Shown piece after piece: positions 1 to 7,498 of a stretch of 64,000 bases of DNA; position 1 is the first letter of the stretch, and each line of letters begins with the position of its first letter. The notes below the pieces were generated by a model. It saw only the letters and a list, made by a program, of their open reading frames with translations, was not told where the DNA came from and made no database searches. Both the position numbers and the translations under genes were made by a program. Location: NCBI GenBank assembly GCA_902506225.1, contig LR733345.1, forward strand, positions 806,001 to 870,000, written 5' to 3'. The DNA comes from Faucicola sp902506225 (GTDB lineage Bacteria > Pseudomonadota > Gammaproteobacteria > Pseudomonadales > Moraxellaceae).

Positions 1-1
1 C

Positions 2-475
2 TCAAAAAGCAAAAACTCGGACAAAACCAATCTGATTGTATTTTTACAGCCGACCATTTTGCGTAATGGTAGCGCGGTGGCAAGCGTGACCGAAAAAAGC
101 TTAGACGGTATTCGTACCATGCAACTGGTAATTGATAAAAACGGTACGCTCAAACAAATCCCACTTAATATCAATGCCATGTTCCCCAATACCAATAGGG
201 TGCAAAATGGCGTCAAATTGCCAACAGACGACCTGGTTACCCCAGCCGAGCAAAGCTTATCAAACACCCCAAGAGTGTATGCCAATGGTGTCGATATCGT
301 CACGCCCGTGTCATCAAACGTGTCTCGCACAGGCAGTTCATCGACCACAAGCGTGAGTCGCCAAGCGAGCAACACCATCACCCAATCTACAGGGCAGGGC
401 GCAAAAATGGCGCAAACGCCTGTGGTGATTGCGACCCCGCCTGCGGTGCAGACCATCACCGTGACAAATCCCTAA
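2..475 (+). CDS. gspD: Type II secretion system secretin GspD, C-terminal part (5' end outside window)
   Basis: The reading frame is open from base 2 to a TAA at 473-475, and the gene begins upstream of the window. The first visible residues include NLIVFLQPTILR, which resembles the last beta-strand motif of the secretin domain in GspD, the outer-membrane channel of type II secretion. It is followed by the short conserved run EKSLDGIRTMQL. The remaining ~110 residues are Ser/Thr/Asn-rich and low in complexity, as GspD tails often are. The TTG at 59 could be read as a start, but the family match continues upstream of it, so this is a partial gene. An FHA-domain gene follows 63 bp downstream on the same strand. 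The assignment rests mainly on the secretin motif. Confidence 0.68.
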   Translation, partial: SKSKNSDKTNLIVFLQPTILRNGSAVASVTEKSLDGIRTMQLVIDKNGTLKQIPLNINAMFPNTNRVQNGVKLPTDDLVTPAEQSLSNTPRVYANGVDIVTPVSSNVSRTGSSSTTSVSRQASNTITQSTGQGAKMAQTPVVIATPPAVQTITVTNP

Positions 476-538
476 AAATGTCCCATAATGCCAAGCATAA
501 TGATACTATTAAATACCCCTTAGGAGTAGGAGACTTGC

Positions 539-1441
539 ATGGACAATCAGCAAACTAATGCAGTGAATACGATGAACCTTACCGACAACTGGCAAGGCAC
601 TTTATGGCAACTTATTGGGCTGTCACCAGCGTTGGCGGATTTAACCATTGATATTGATAAAAGCTTAAGCATCGGGCGTAGTGATAGCAATGATTTGGTA
701 TTAGCAACCTCACAAATCTCTCGCCAACACGCCAAGATTAACCGTATTGGTGAGCAGCTGTATGTGCAAGACCTAGGCTCAAGCAATGGTACCTTTATCA
801 ATGGTGAGCGTATCAGTACAGACGCCCATGCTTTGCAAGCCACCGATGAACTTGCCTTTGCTGACTTGGTGTTTTTAGTGGCAAATGCCCCAGTCAACGC
901 ACTGGATGATGATAGTTTTCTCGATGGTTTACAAGATATTGAGAATTTCACACCCACCACTGACATTCATACCCAAACTGAGTTGGATAAATCGGTTGAG
1001 CCCATATCACCGAACGCTGAATCCAACACCGCGCCTGTGATAGATGTCGTTACCACGCAAGATTTTTTACCTAGCGAGCAGCTGAGCAACACTCACGTCG
1101 CAAAATCCTTACCCTCTACACCGACAACAGTGGATGTAGCAAGCGTTGATAACTCACCATCGCCAATACTTAATACACCATCTCAGCCGCCTGTCGTCAC
1201 TGAGGCAGTGCCAGTACCATCACAGCCCGTTGTCCCATCGGTTCAGGTCTCAGCCGTTCAGCCAGCGCAACCATCGCCAGTGAGCACAGTAGACGCTGAT
1301 GCGATGCAACCTGCGCCAATGAACCATGCGGCAATGGAGACTGCGCCAACAAAACCTGCGGCAAAGAAAAACGCCACAGTCGCAATCATGATTGTGGTAA
1401 TCATTGCGCTGATTATTGCATCAGTGTTGTTGATGTATTAG
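539..1441 (+). CDS. FHA-domain protein with C-terminal membrane anchor
   Basis: The protein has 300 residues. Residues ~43-115 form a forkhead-associated domain, a phosphothreonine-binding fold. The key positions are present: G46-R47, S61-R62-x-H64, and the SSNGTFING loop with N83, G84 and T85. Residues ~125-275 are a Pro/Val/Ser/Thr-rich linker without recognisable fold. Residues ~280-299 (VAIMIVVIIALIIASVLL) form one hydrophobic helix that ends the protein, so it is probably a tail-anchored inner-membrane protein facing the cytoplasm. The ATG follows a purine-rich stretch (GGAGTAGGAGA). It lies 63 bp after the gspD-like gene. The ligand and any partner kinase are unknown. A PP2C/kinase gene lies at 35.4 kb, but nothing in the sequence links the two. 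Confidence 0.8.
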   Translation: MDNQQTNAVNTMNLTDNWQGTLWQLIGLSPALADLTIDIDKSLSIGRSDSNDLVLATSQISRQHAKINRIGEQLYVQDLGSSNGTFINGERISTDAHALQATDELAFADLVFLVANAPVNALDDDSFLDGLQDIENFTPTTDIHTQTELDKSVEPISPNAESNTAPVIDVVTTQDFLPSEQLSNTHVAKSLPSTPTTVDVASVDNSPSPILNTPSQPPVVTEAVPVPSQPVVPSVQVSAVQPAQPSPVSTVDADAMQPAPMNHAAMETAPTKPAAKKNATVAIMIVVIIALIIASVLLMY

Positions 1442-1542
1442 GGTTTAGGTAGCAAATAAGCGGTGCACAGCGCCTAAAATGCGGATTTGAATCATTAAAT
1501 TTACGTTTTAGCAAAAAAAATGAAAAAAAACTAAAAAAACGC

Positions 1543-1570
1543 TTGCAAGATTAAAAATATTTGCTAAAAT
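1543..1570 (+). promoter_or_regulatory. Promoter of the tRNA Thr-Tyr-Gly-Thr cluster
   Basis: A TTGCAA -35 at 1543-1548 is followed after 16 bp by an extended -10, TGCTAAAAT, ending at 1570. This is 22 bp before the first tRNA. The preceding ~60 bp are A-rich, like an UP element. Sequence match only. Confidence 0.6.
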
Positions 1571-1592
1571 GCTCACCACTTTCAAGCGATAC

Positions 1593-1668
<76 letters not shown>

Positions 1669-1711
1669 TCCTTTAACACATCGTGTTAAGCGTACCTTGA
1701 AAGACAACTAT

Positions 1712-1795
1712 GGTGGGGTTCCCGAGCGGTCAAAGGGGACGGACTGTAAATCCGTTGCGAGAGCTTCGAAGGTTCGAATCCTTCCCCCACCACCA
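1712..1795 (+). tRNA. tRNA-Tyr (anticodon GTA)
   Basis: An 84-nt class II tRNA with a long variable arm. Acceptor GGTGGGG pairs with CCCCACC, the anticodon context is GGACTGTAAATCC, and CCA is encoded. Confidence 0.96.
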
Positions 1796-1870
1796 TTTAC
1801 CTGCTATTGTTATCTGAATATTCCCTAATCACGTTAACAGTAAGTCCAGTATGCTTGGGCGGGTCGCATT

Positions 1871-1944
1871 GCGGGTGTAGTTTAGTGGTAGAACCTCAGC
1901 CTTCCAAGCTGATGGTGCGGGTTCGATTCCCGCCACCCGCTCCA
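1871..1944 (+). tRNA. tRNA-Gly (anticodon TCC)
   Basis: A 74-nt cloverleaf. Acceptor GCGGGTG pairs with CACCCGC, the anticodon loop is CTTCCAA, the T loop is GTTCGATTC, and CCA is encoded. Confidence 0.95.
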
Positions 1945-1964
1945 TTATTCTAAACCAAAGTTTT

Positions 1965-2039
<75 letters not shown>

Positions 2040-2080
2040 GTTTTATAGAAAATAATTGATAGAAACCAAAAAATAGTTGA

Positions 2081-2110
2081 GGCAGCACAGATGTGTTGCC
2101 TTTTGTTTTA
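2081..2110 (+). terminator. Terminator or attenuator between the tRNA cluster and tuf
   Basis: GGCAGCACA, GA, TGTGTTGCC forms a 9-bp stem with one G-T pair, followed by TTTTGTTTT. It would end or attenuate tRNA transcripts before tuf. Confidence 0.6.
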
Positions 2111-2158
2111 GCAATAACAAAAAAGTTTGACCATAAAGATGAAGGCTATGGAAAAAAC

Positions 2159-2186
2159 TTGAAATTTATGTTAAATTTGCTATTTT
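2159..2186 (+). promoter_or_regulatory. Possible tuf promoter
   Basis: TTGAAA (2159-2164) and TATTTT (2181-2186) are separated by 16 bp, 120 bp before the tuf ATG. The -10 match is modest. Confidence 0.35.
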
Positions 2187-2305
2187 AGTGACCTAGCAAC
2201 ACTCAAATTGGCAACACCAGCACTGGCAATACAGATACACCAGTTGGTTTATAGCTTTGAGCTAGGGTATTGCTAACAGTTTAACAATGATCAGAGGATT
2301 AAATT

Positions 2306-3724
2306 ATGGCAAAGGCCAAGTTTGAACGTACTAAACCACACGTTAACGTAGGCACCATTGGACACGTTGACCATGGTAAAACAACCCTTACAGCTGCGAT
2401 TGCAACTGTAGCAGCAAAACACAACGGTGGTGAAGCCAAAGACTACGCGTCAATTGACTCAGCCCCTGAAGAAAAAGCCCGTGGTATCACCATCAACACC
2501 TCACACATTGAATATGACACCCAAGCACGTCACTACGCACACGTAGACTGTCCTGGCCATGCTGACTATGTTAAAAACATGATCACCGGTGCAGCACAGA
2601 TGGACGGCGCCATCCTAGTTGTATCAGCCACTGACGGCCCAATGCCACAAACCCGTGANGAAGCCAAAGACTACGCGTCAATTGACTCAGCCCCTGAAGA
2701 AAAAGCCCGTGGTATCACCATCAACACCTCACACATTGAATATGACACCCAAGCACGTCACTACGCACACGTAGACTGTCCTGGCCATGCTGACTATGTT
2801 AAAAACATGATCACCGGTGCAGCACAGATGGACGGCGCCATCCTAGTTGTATCAGCCACTGACGGCCCAATGCCACAAACCCGTGAACACATCCTACTAT
2901 CACGCCAAGTAGGTGTACCATACATCATGGTATTCATGAACAAATGTGACATGGTTGATGACGAAGAACTACTAGAACTCGTCGAAATGGAAGTACGTGA
3001 ACTACTATCAAGCTACGACTTCCCTGGCGATGACACCCCAATCATCAAAGGCTCTGCCCTAGAAGCCCTAAACGGCGGCGAAGGCAAATACGGTGAACCA
3101 GCCGTACTAGAACTACTTGACACCCTAGACAGCTACATCCCAGAACCAGAACGTGCGATTGACAAACCATTCTTGATGCCAATCGAAGACGTATTCTCAA
3201 TCTCTGGTCGTGGTACAGTGGTAACCGGTCGTGTAGAATCAGGCGTCATCAAAGTTGGCGAAGAAATTGAAATCGTTGGTATCAAACCAACCGCAAAAAC
3301 CACCTGTACTGGCGTTGAAATGTTCCGTAAACTGCTAGACGAAGGTCGTGCAGGCGAGAACTGTGGTGTACTACTACGTGGTACCAAACGTGAAGACGTA
3401 CAACGTGGTCAAGTATTGGCTAAACCAGGTTCAATCAAACCACACACCAAATTTGACGCAGAAGTATACGTACTATCAAAAGAAGAAGGTGGTCGTCACA
3501 CCCCATTCTTAAATGGTTACCGTCCACAATTCTACTTCCGTACCACTGACGTAACTGGCGCAATCCAATTACCAGAAGGTACAGAGATGGTAATGCCTGG
3601 CGATAACGTTGAAATGAACGTAGAGCTAATCCACCCAATCGCAATGGACCAAGGCTTACGCTTTGCAATCCGTGAAGGTGGCCGTACTGTAGGTGCGGGT
3701 GTTGTTGCTAAAGTTAACGACTAA
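2306..3724 (+). CDS. tuf: Elongation factor Tu, with an artefactual internal duplication
   Basis: EF-Tu is the GTPase that delivers aminoacyl-tRNA to the ribosome. The N-terminus carries the P-loop GHVDHGKT, and NKCD and the domain II/III sequences are intact. As assembled the frame is 472 codons long because a 76-codon segment (EAKDYASID... to ...PMPQTR, including DCPGHADY) occurs twice, joined by an N at 2659. Removing one copy leaves 396 residues with an uninterrupted EF-Tu sequence. The duplication is therefore almost certainly an overlap of two contigs that was not merged, and the frame survives only because 227 bp plus one N is a multiple of three. The ATG has a good GAGGA ribosome-binding site. 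The tRNA cluster upstream is typical for a tufB locus. The 3' end at 3730 abuts a gap. Confidence 0.93.
   Translation: MAKAKFERTKPHVNVGTIGHVDHGKTTLTAAIATVAAKHNGGEAKDYASIDSAPEEKARGITINTSHIEYDTQARHYAHVDCPGHADYVKNMITGAAQMDGAILVVSATDGPMPQTRXEAKDYASIDSAPEEKARGITINTSHIEYDTQARHYAHVDCPGHADYVKNMITGAAQMDGAILVVSATDGPMPQTREHILLSRQVGVPYIMVFMNKCDMVDDEELLELVEMEVRELLSSYDFPGDDTPIIKGSALEALNGGEGKYGEPAVLELLDTLDSYIPEPERAIDKPFLMPIEDVFSISGRGTVVTGRVESGVIKVGEEIEIVGIKPTAKTTCTGVEMFRKLLDEGRAGENCGVLLRGTKREDVQRGQVLAKPGSIKPHTKFDAEVYVLSKEEGGRHTPFLNGYRPQFYFRTTDVTGAIQLPEGTEMVMPGDNVEMNVELIHPIAMDQGLRFAIREGGRTVGAGVVAKVND
2432..2886. repeat. Unmerged contig overlap inside tuf (227 bp twice, N between)
   Basis: Bases 2432-2658 are repeated exactly at 2660-2886, with N at 2659. 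Both copies encode the same part of the EF-Tu G domain. The single N and perfect identity indicate a scaffolding join rather than a biological duplication. Confidence 0.9.
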
Positions 3725-3730
3725 TCGTTA

Positions 3731-3830
3731 NNNNNNNNNNNNNNNNNNNNNNNNNNNNNNNNNNNNNNNNNNNNNNNNNNNNNNNNNNNNNNNNNNNNNN
3801 NNNNNNNNNNNNNNNNNNNNNNNNNNNNNN
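3731..3830. other. Assembly gap (100 N)
   Basis: One hundred N bases mark a gap of unknown true length between the end of tuf and a mobile-element contig. Adjacency across it is not established. Confidence 0.99.
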
Positions 3831-3908
3831 TTGTTAGGTCAAATCACCCCAGACAATCTCCATAGCGAAATTGATTTTGGTCAGCCTGTCGGTAAGGAAT
3901 TGCTATGA
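3831..3908 (+). pseudogene. MazE-like antitoxin C-terminus with remnant MazF start
   Basis: Directly after the gap a frame encodes 25 residues ending SEIDFGQPVGKELL and a TGA. This resembles the C-terminal tail of MazE/PemI-type antitoxins (ITPEN...DFGxPVGKE pattern). The stop overlaps an ATG (ATGA at 3905-3908) that opens MSYIP, like MazF/PemK toxins, but TGA follows at codon 6 and the IS end begins within ~25 bp. The fragment is therefore the end of an antitoxin gene and the first codons of a broken toxin gene. The upstream part is lost in the gap. The family call rests on a short stretch. Confidence 0.4.
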
Positions 3909-4411
3909 GTTATATTCCTTGAGGTGAGACTGTAAAATATTCTGTGTAAACCTCATTATAAAACATAAGTTTACACAGGAAAATATCAATGAAAGAACGG
4001 ACAGAAGTTTTGCTTGACTAACTCTTAAAAGACTACCAAACCCCCGAACAAATCTTGGGTGAAAACGGTATTTTAAAACAACTCACCAAACGACTCGCTG
4101 AACGGGCACTGCAAGCCGAAATGACCCATCATCTCGGCTACGCCAAACACGACTACCAAAGCAAAGCTAATAAAGAAACGCTTGATAACTTCATCAATCA
4201 CAACACCGATGATGATTTACTTGAAGAACTGCCATCAGCTGAAGAACAAACTATCCAGCCTAGTACCATAAGCGAAGAAACCGTATCACTTGCAGGCAAA
4301 CCCGCTCGTAAAAAAAGCAATGCCCGTAATGGCACGACTAAAAAAACCGTCCGTACTGACTTTGGTAAAATACAACTTGACGTACCAAGGGATCGAGCAG
4401 GCAGCTTTGAT

Positions 4412-4478
4412 CCTGAACGAGGGAATAGCGAAGCATCGCTTCGCCCGAGTGCAAGACGAAGGCTATGCCTGAGTAATT
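4412..4478 (+). repeat. 67-bp palindromic repeat, copy A, inside the IS256 transposase
   Basis: The copy runs from CCTGAACGAGGG to CTGAGTAATT. It contains the hairpin GCGAAGC-ATC-GCTTCGC. It matches the inverted copy at 4815-4881 at 59 of 67 positions, with only one mismatch in the first 44. Relative to the transposase reading frame about 58 bp are extra, which shifts the frame. Confidence 0.75.
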
Positions 4479-4814
4479 GTTAAAAAGCATGAACGCACCC
4501 TAAACGGCTTTGATGATAAGGTCATCTCCCTATATTCCCGAGGCATGAGCACCCGTGACATACAGGCTCACTTAAAAGAAATCTATGGCGTTGACGTTTC
4601 ATCTACCTTTATCTCCACCGTCACCGACAGCGTACTGGATGAAGTCAAACAATGGCAACAGCGTCCACTTGAACCAATTTACCCTGTCGTCTATCTTGAC
4701 GGGTTGGTGGTCAAAAACCGAGAAGAAGGCATTGCTCATAATAAATGTGTTTACCTTGCGCTTGGCATCAACACCGAAGGTCGAAAAGAATTGCTGGGAC
4801 TGTGGATTGCCAAG

Positions 4815-4881
4815 AATCACTCGAGCACAGCTCTCGCCTTGCACTCGGGCGAAGCGATGCTTCGCTATTTCCTCGTTCAGG
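4815..4881 (-). repeat. 67-bp palindromic repeat, copy B, inverted
   Basis: The reverse complement of this stretch reads CCTGAACGAGGAAATAGC and so on, with the same GCGAAGC/GCTTCGC hairpin as copy A. It interrupts the transposase between WIAKN and GAKFW. Two copies in opposite orientation in one gene suggest a small mobile repeat (REP/MITE type). I do not know a named family for it. Confidence 0.75.
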
Positions 4882-5685
4882 GGCCAAATTCTGGCTATCG
4901 GTAATGAACGAGCTTAAAAATCGGGGTGTCCAAGATATTTTTATCGCTTGCTGTGATGGGCTAAAGGGCTTTCCTGAGGCGATTGAAACGGTATTTCCTA
5001 AAACCAAGGTTCAGCTGTGTATTGTCCACCAAGTTAGAAACTCATTGAAGTATGTCAGCTATAAACAAAGAAAAGAAATAGCCACTGATTTAAAAACCAT
5101 CTATGGGGCTGATACCCTTGCTGAAGCAGAAGATAATCTGCTTGCCTTTGCTGAAAAATGGGATAGTGAGCATCCACAGGTATGCAAGTCCTGGCAAGAA
5201 AACTGGGGGCGATTAACCACGTTCTTTGATTATCCCAAAGACATCAGACGGGTGATTTATACCACCAATACCATTGAATCATTGAATGCCAGTTTAAGAA
5301 AGGTGACGAGTACCAAAAAGACATTTCCAAATGATGATGCGGTATTTAAGGCGATTTATATGGCGCTTATCAATACGATGCAGAAATGGACGATGCCGAT
5401 TCAAAATTGGAAACCTGCAATGAGACAGTTTGTGATGTTATACGGTCATCGGGTGGAGGGGTATTAATGTAGATTATTGTTTATTAAATTTAGATGTGAT
5501 ATTTTAGGTTATTTTTTAGGTTTACACAAAAAAATTTGCAATCTCGGCTCAAGCATAGTTCCATACGAAATTAACCAAACCACTTAGGCGGTTAAGCTTT
5601 GCTGTGTGTTTATCTCGTATGCGTAGCTTGAGTGTTTTCATGCAAATTATTTTAGCAAAATTTATGCAAGCGTTATAGTGTACAA

Positions 5686-5729
5686 GTTGCCTTATATCCA
5701 CCGCCTAAAGGCGGTGGTTTTACGGCAAC
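5686..5729 (+). repeat. IS200/IS605-type end hairpin
   Basis: GTTGCC (5686-5691) pairs with GGCAAC (5724-5729). Inside lies the perfect stem CCACCGCC-TAAA-GGCGGTGG (5698-5717), with 6-nt unpaired segments on each side. Subterminal hairpins of this kind are the recognition structures of IS200/IS605 transposons. A tnpB fragment lies 35 bp downstream, which supports the reading. The flanking 5529-5685 holds no gene that I can identify. Confidence 0.55.
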
Positions 5730-5764
5730 GGATGAATAAAAACCCCTGCTATCACCACGTATAA

Positions 5765-5972
5765 CATTATCACGACCCCTGGTATGCTGATACGCAGATG
5801 CAAAATATCNTAAACGAATATACCAAAGGTAGTGGTGAACTGCTAGGCTTACACAGTCAGACTATCCAAGCCATCAATGAAACCCACGCCAAATCGCGTC
5901 GCCAATTCAAAAAAGCCAAACTAAACTGGCGAACCAATAACCCAAAATCAAAGCGTAAAAGCTTGGGTTGGC
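5765..5972 (+). pseudogene. tnpB: TnpB/OrfB fragment of an IS200/IS605-type element
   Basis: The frame is open from 5765, just after an in-frame TAA, to 5972 with an N at 5810. It encodes ~69 residues: HDPWYADTQMQNI, then NEYTKGSGELLGLHSQTIQA and a Lys/Arg-rich SRRQFKKAKLNWR. This resembles the N-terminal part of OrfB/TnpB RNA-guided nucleases of the IS605 group. The RuvC-like catalytic domain is absent: at 5972/5973 the sequence switches abruptly into the 3' end of tuf. That junction coincides with the start of a 127-bp exact repeat, so the truncation is probably an assembly chimera and the gene may be whole elsewhere. Confidence 0.6.
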
Positions 5973-6099
5973 TAACGTTGAAATGAACGTAGAGCTAATC
6001 CACCCAATCGCAATGGACCAAGGCTTACGCTTTGCAATCCGTGAAGGTGGCCGTACTGTAGGTGCGGGTGTTGTTGCTAAAGTTAACGACTAATCGTTA
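5973..6099 (+). repeat. Second copy of the tuf 3' end (127 bp, exact)
   Basis: Bases 5973-6099 equal 3604-3730 exactly and encode the last EF-Tu residues, the stop codon and 6 bp beyond. The length of exactly 127 bp matches a common assembler k-mer size, so this is likely one locus shown twice. The real tuf probably continues into the terminator and rimI that follow here. Confidence 0.85.
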
Positions 6100-6112
6100 G
6101 TAAGCATGTAAA

Positions 6113-6138
6113 AGAGTCACTTCGGTGGCTCTTTTTTT
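6113..6138 (+). terminator. tuf terminator
   Basis: AGAGTCAC-TTCG-GTGGCTCT with a UUCG tetraloop and one G-T pair, followed by TTTTTT. It lies 21 bp after the tuf stop codon (6090-6092). Confidence 0.85.
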
Positions 6139-6150
6139 ATGGAAAAAATT

Positions 6151-6660
6151 ATGACAGTGATATCGATATATAACTTAGATAAAACAAGTACACAAGATAG
6201 TACTTCGCAGCAAGTACTGGCGCAGCTGGCACAAATTGAATGCGAGCTATTTGTCCACGATGCTTGGTCGGCTGCGCAAATCAATTCACTGCTCGCGCAG
6301 CCATTTAACCATATAATTTATGCAACAGACGAGCTGAATCAGCGATTGGTCGGTTATTGTTTTTACAGCCACATATTTGAAGATGCAGAGATTTTAAGAA
6401 TCGGAACTTGTCTTGATTATCAACAGCAAGGTATTGCAAGTCAATTGTTAACGGCTATGGCGCAAATGTGCCAAACAACAGGTGCCGAGCGGATGCTATT
6501 AGAGGTAAGAGAAGATAATCATACTGCCATTGCATTTTATCAAAAACATGGGTTTGAACAGATTGCCGTTCGCAAAAATTACTACGATAATCATGACATG
6601 ACCAAAACCCATGCGTTAATTATGCAGCGCACATTAAATACTAAATTAAACGCTAAGTAG
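6151..6660 (+). CDS. rimI: Ribosomal protein S18 alanine N-acetyltransferase (RimI-like GNAT)
   Basis: The gene encodes 169 residues with a GNAT fold. The acetyl-CoA loop is the QQQGIASQLL segment after the RIGTCLDY strand. The later motif LEVREDNHTAIAFYQKHGF...VRKNYY is characteristic of RimI, which acetylates the N-terminal Ala of ribosomal protein S18. I prefer the ATG at 6151, preceded by GGAAAA at a normal distance. The upstream ATG at 6139 lies in the U tract of the tuf terminator and has no ribosome-binding site. The 3' end overlaps the convergent bpt gene by 8 bp. A generic GNAT of other specificity cannot be excluded, but the C-terminal motif favours RimI. Confidence 0.8.
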   Translation: MTVISIYNLDKTSTQDSTSQQVLAQLAQIECELFVHDAWSAAQINSLLAQPFNHIIYATDELNQRLVGYCFYSHIFEDAEILRIGTCLDYQQQGIASQLLTAMAQMCQTTGAERMLLEVREDNHTAIAFYQKHGFEQIAVRKNYYDNHDMTKTHALIMQRTLNTKLNAK

Positions 6661-7471
6661 TATTCCACATGTTTAGATAATGTGCTTTTATCGCCTGTTG
6701 AAGCAGCGGCTCAACTTGCGCGGCTGTGACAGCCTCATCGAAGCGATGCCACTGTTGATTGATTAATAACTCACTGGGATAAAAACGCGATTTATACGCC
6801 ATCTTATCCGAATCTGGTACCCAAAAACCTAAATATAAATAAGGTAATCCAAGACGTTTAACATAGTCAATTTGGGTAAGTATCGCAAGGGTGCCCAAAC
6901 TATTTATGGTTGCATCGGGATCATAGAAAGTATAGACCGCGGATATGCCGTCATCTAATTGGTCGCAAACTGCCACCATGACTAATTCATCGTGAAGCCA
7001 AAACTCCATAAAAAATGACTGGGTAAAGCTATATTGTAGAAACTGTTTAAACCCTTGTAAATTGGGTGGATACATATCGCCATCACTATGGCGAGCGCAG
7101 ATATAGCGAGCATATAGCATAAAATGCGATTCATCGACATCATCACAAGCCGTAATTACCACATCCATCTCGTGCGATTTTTGCCATAGTTTGCGCTGGG
7201 TACGATTGGGTTCAAACTCGTTAACTACTACACGTGTAGAGATACAGCGTTGACAATGAAAGCATACAGGGCGGTATAGATGTTGTCCACTACGGCGATA
7301 CCCGAGCCGAGAGAACTGAGAAAAAATAGGCGTATCTAAACGTTCATCCTTTGCTAATTCAATCAGTTCTAAACGGGCTGCACGATCCGGCAAATAACTA
7401 CATTGGTGCAGCGGGGTGAATTGGCTGGTCAGTGCCAGACTAGTAGAGGGGTGGGGTGGTTTTAACGTCAT
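6653..7471 (-). CDS. bpt: Aspartate/glutamate leucyltransferase
   Basis: A protein of 272 residues, close to the family length. Bpt transfers Leu from Leu-tRNA to proteins with N-terminal Asp or Glu, marking them for ClpS-ClpAP degradation. The N-terminal ATE-type domain has YLPDRAARLELI and the Cys-rich segment RPVCFHCQRC. The C-terminal domain contains GISAVYTFYDPD, LGTLAILTQIDYVKRLGLPYLYLGFWV and MAYKSRFYPSE, all typical of the family. The gene follows aat by 27 bp in the same direction, so both N-degron transferases appear to be co-transcribed with trxB. Its stop overlaps the end of rimI. Confidence 0.93.
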   Translation of the reverse strand: MTLKPPHPSTSLALTSQFTPLHQCSYLPDRAARLELIELAKDERLDTPIFSQFSRLGYRRSGQHLYRPVCFHCQRCISTRVVVNEFEPNRTQRKLWQKSHEMDVVITACDDVDESHFMLYARYICARHSDGDMYPPNLQGFKQFLQYSFTQSFFMEFWLHDELVMVAVCDQLDDGISAVYTFYDPDATINSLGTLAILTQIDYVKRLGLPYLYLGFWVPDSDKMAYKSRFYPSELLINQQWHRFDEAVTAAQVEPLLQQAIKAHYLNMWNTT

Positions 7472-7498
7472 TGTTGCCTTTAAATACCCTTAACTTAC

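Larger units (their letters stand above)
3989..5467 (+). pseudogene. IS256-family transposase, inactivated by a stop and two repeat insertions
   Basis: The start MKERTEVLLD is followed at 4019-4021 by TAA where the family continues ELLKDYQTPEQ. Reading on in the same frame gives LGENGILKQLTKRLAERALQ and so on to GSFDPE, where a ~58-bp insertion from 4418 shifts the frame. The protein resumes at 4476 (IVKKHERTLNGFDDKVISLY) and carries the first catalytic Asp in VYLDGLVVKNRE. It is interrupted again at ~4818-4879, and resumes in the original frame as GAKFWLSVMNELKNRGVQDI. There it has the second Asp (CCDGLKGFPEAI) and the Glu (TNTIESLNASLRK), so the DDE triad can be traced but is not in one frame. 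It encodes no full-length transposase and could move only if a related enzyme acts in trans. Confidence 0.85.
3943..5528 (+). mobile_element. Degenerate IS256-family insertion sequence
   Basis: TGTGTAAACCT at 3943-3953 occurs inverted at 5518-5528 (AGGTTTACACA) and brackets a mutator/IS256-type transposase. These 11 bp are the clear core of the terminal repeats; the true ends may lie a few bases outside. No convincing 8-9 bp target duplication is visible. The internal gene is inactivated (see the pseudogene entry). The element lies on a contig whose placement next to tuf is doubtful. Confidence 0.7.

Noticed and set aside
2306..3724. EF-Tu variant with a genuinely duplicated G-domain segment
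   Set aside because: The duplication is exact, separated by an N, and its removal restores the standard 396-residue protein.
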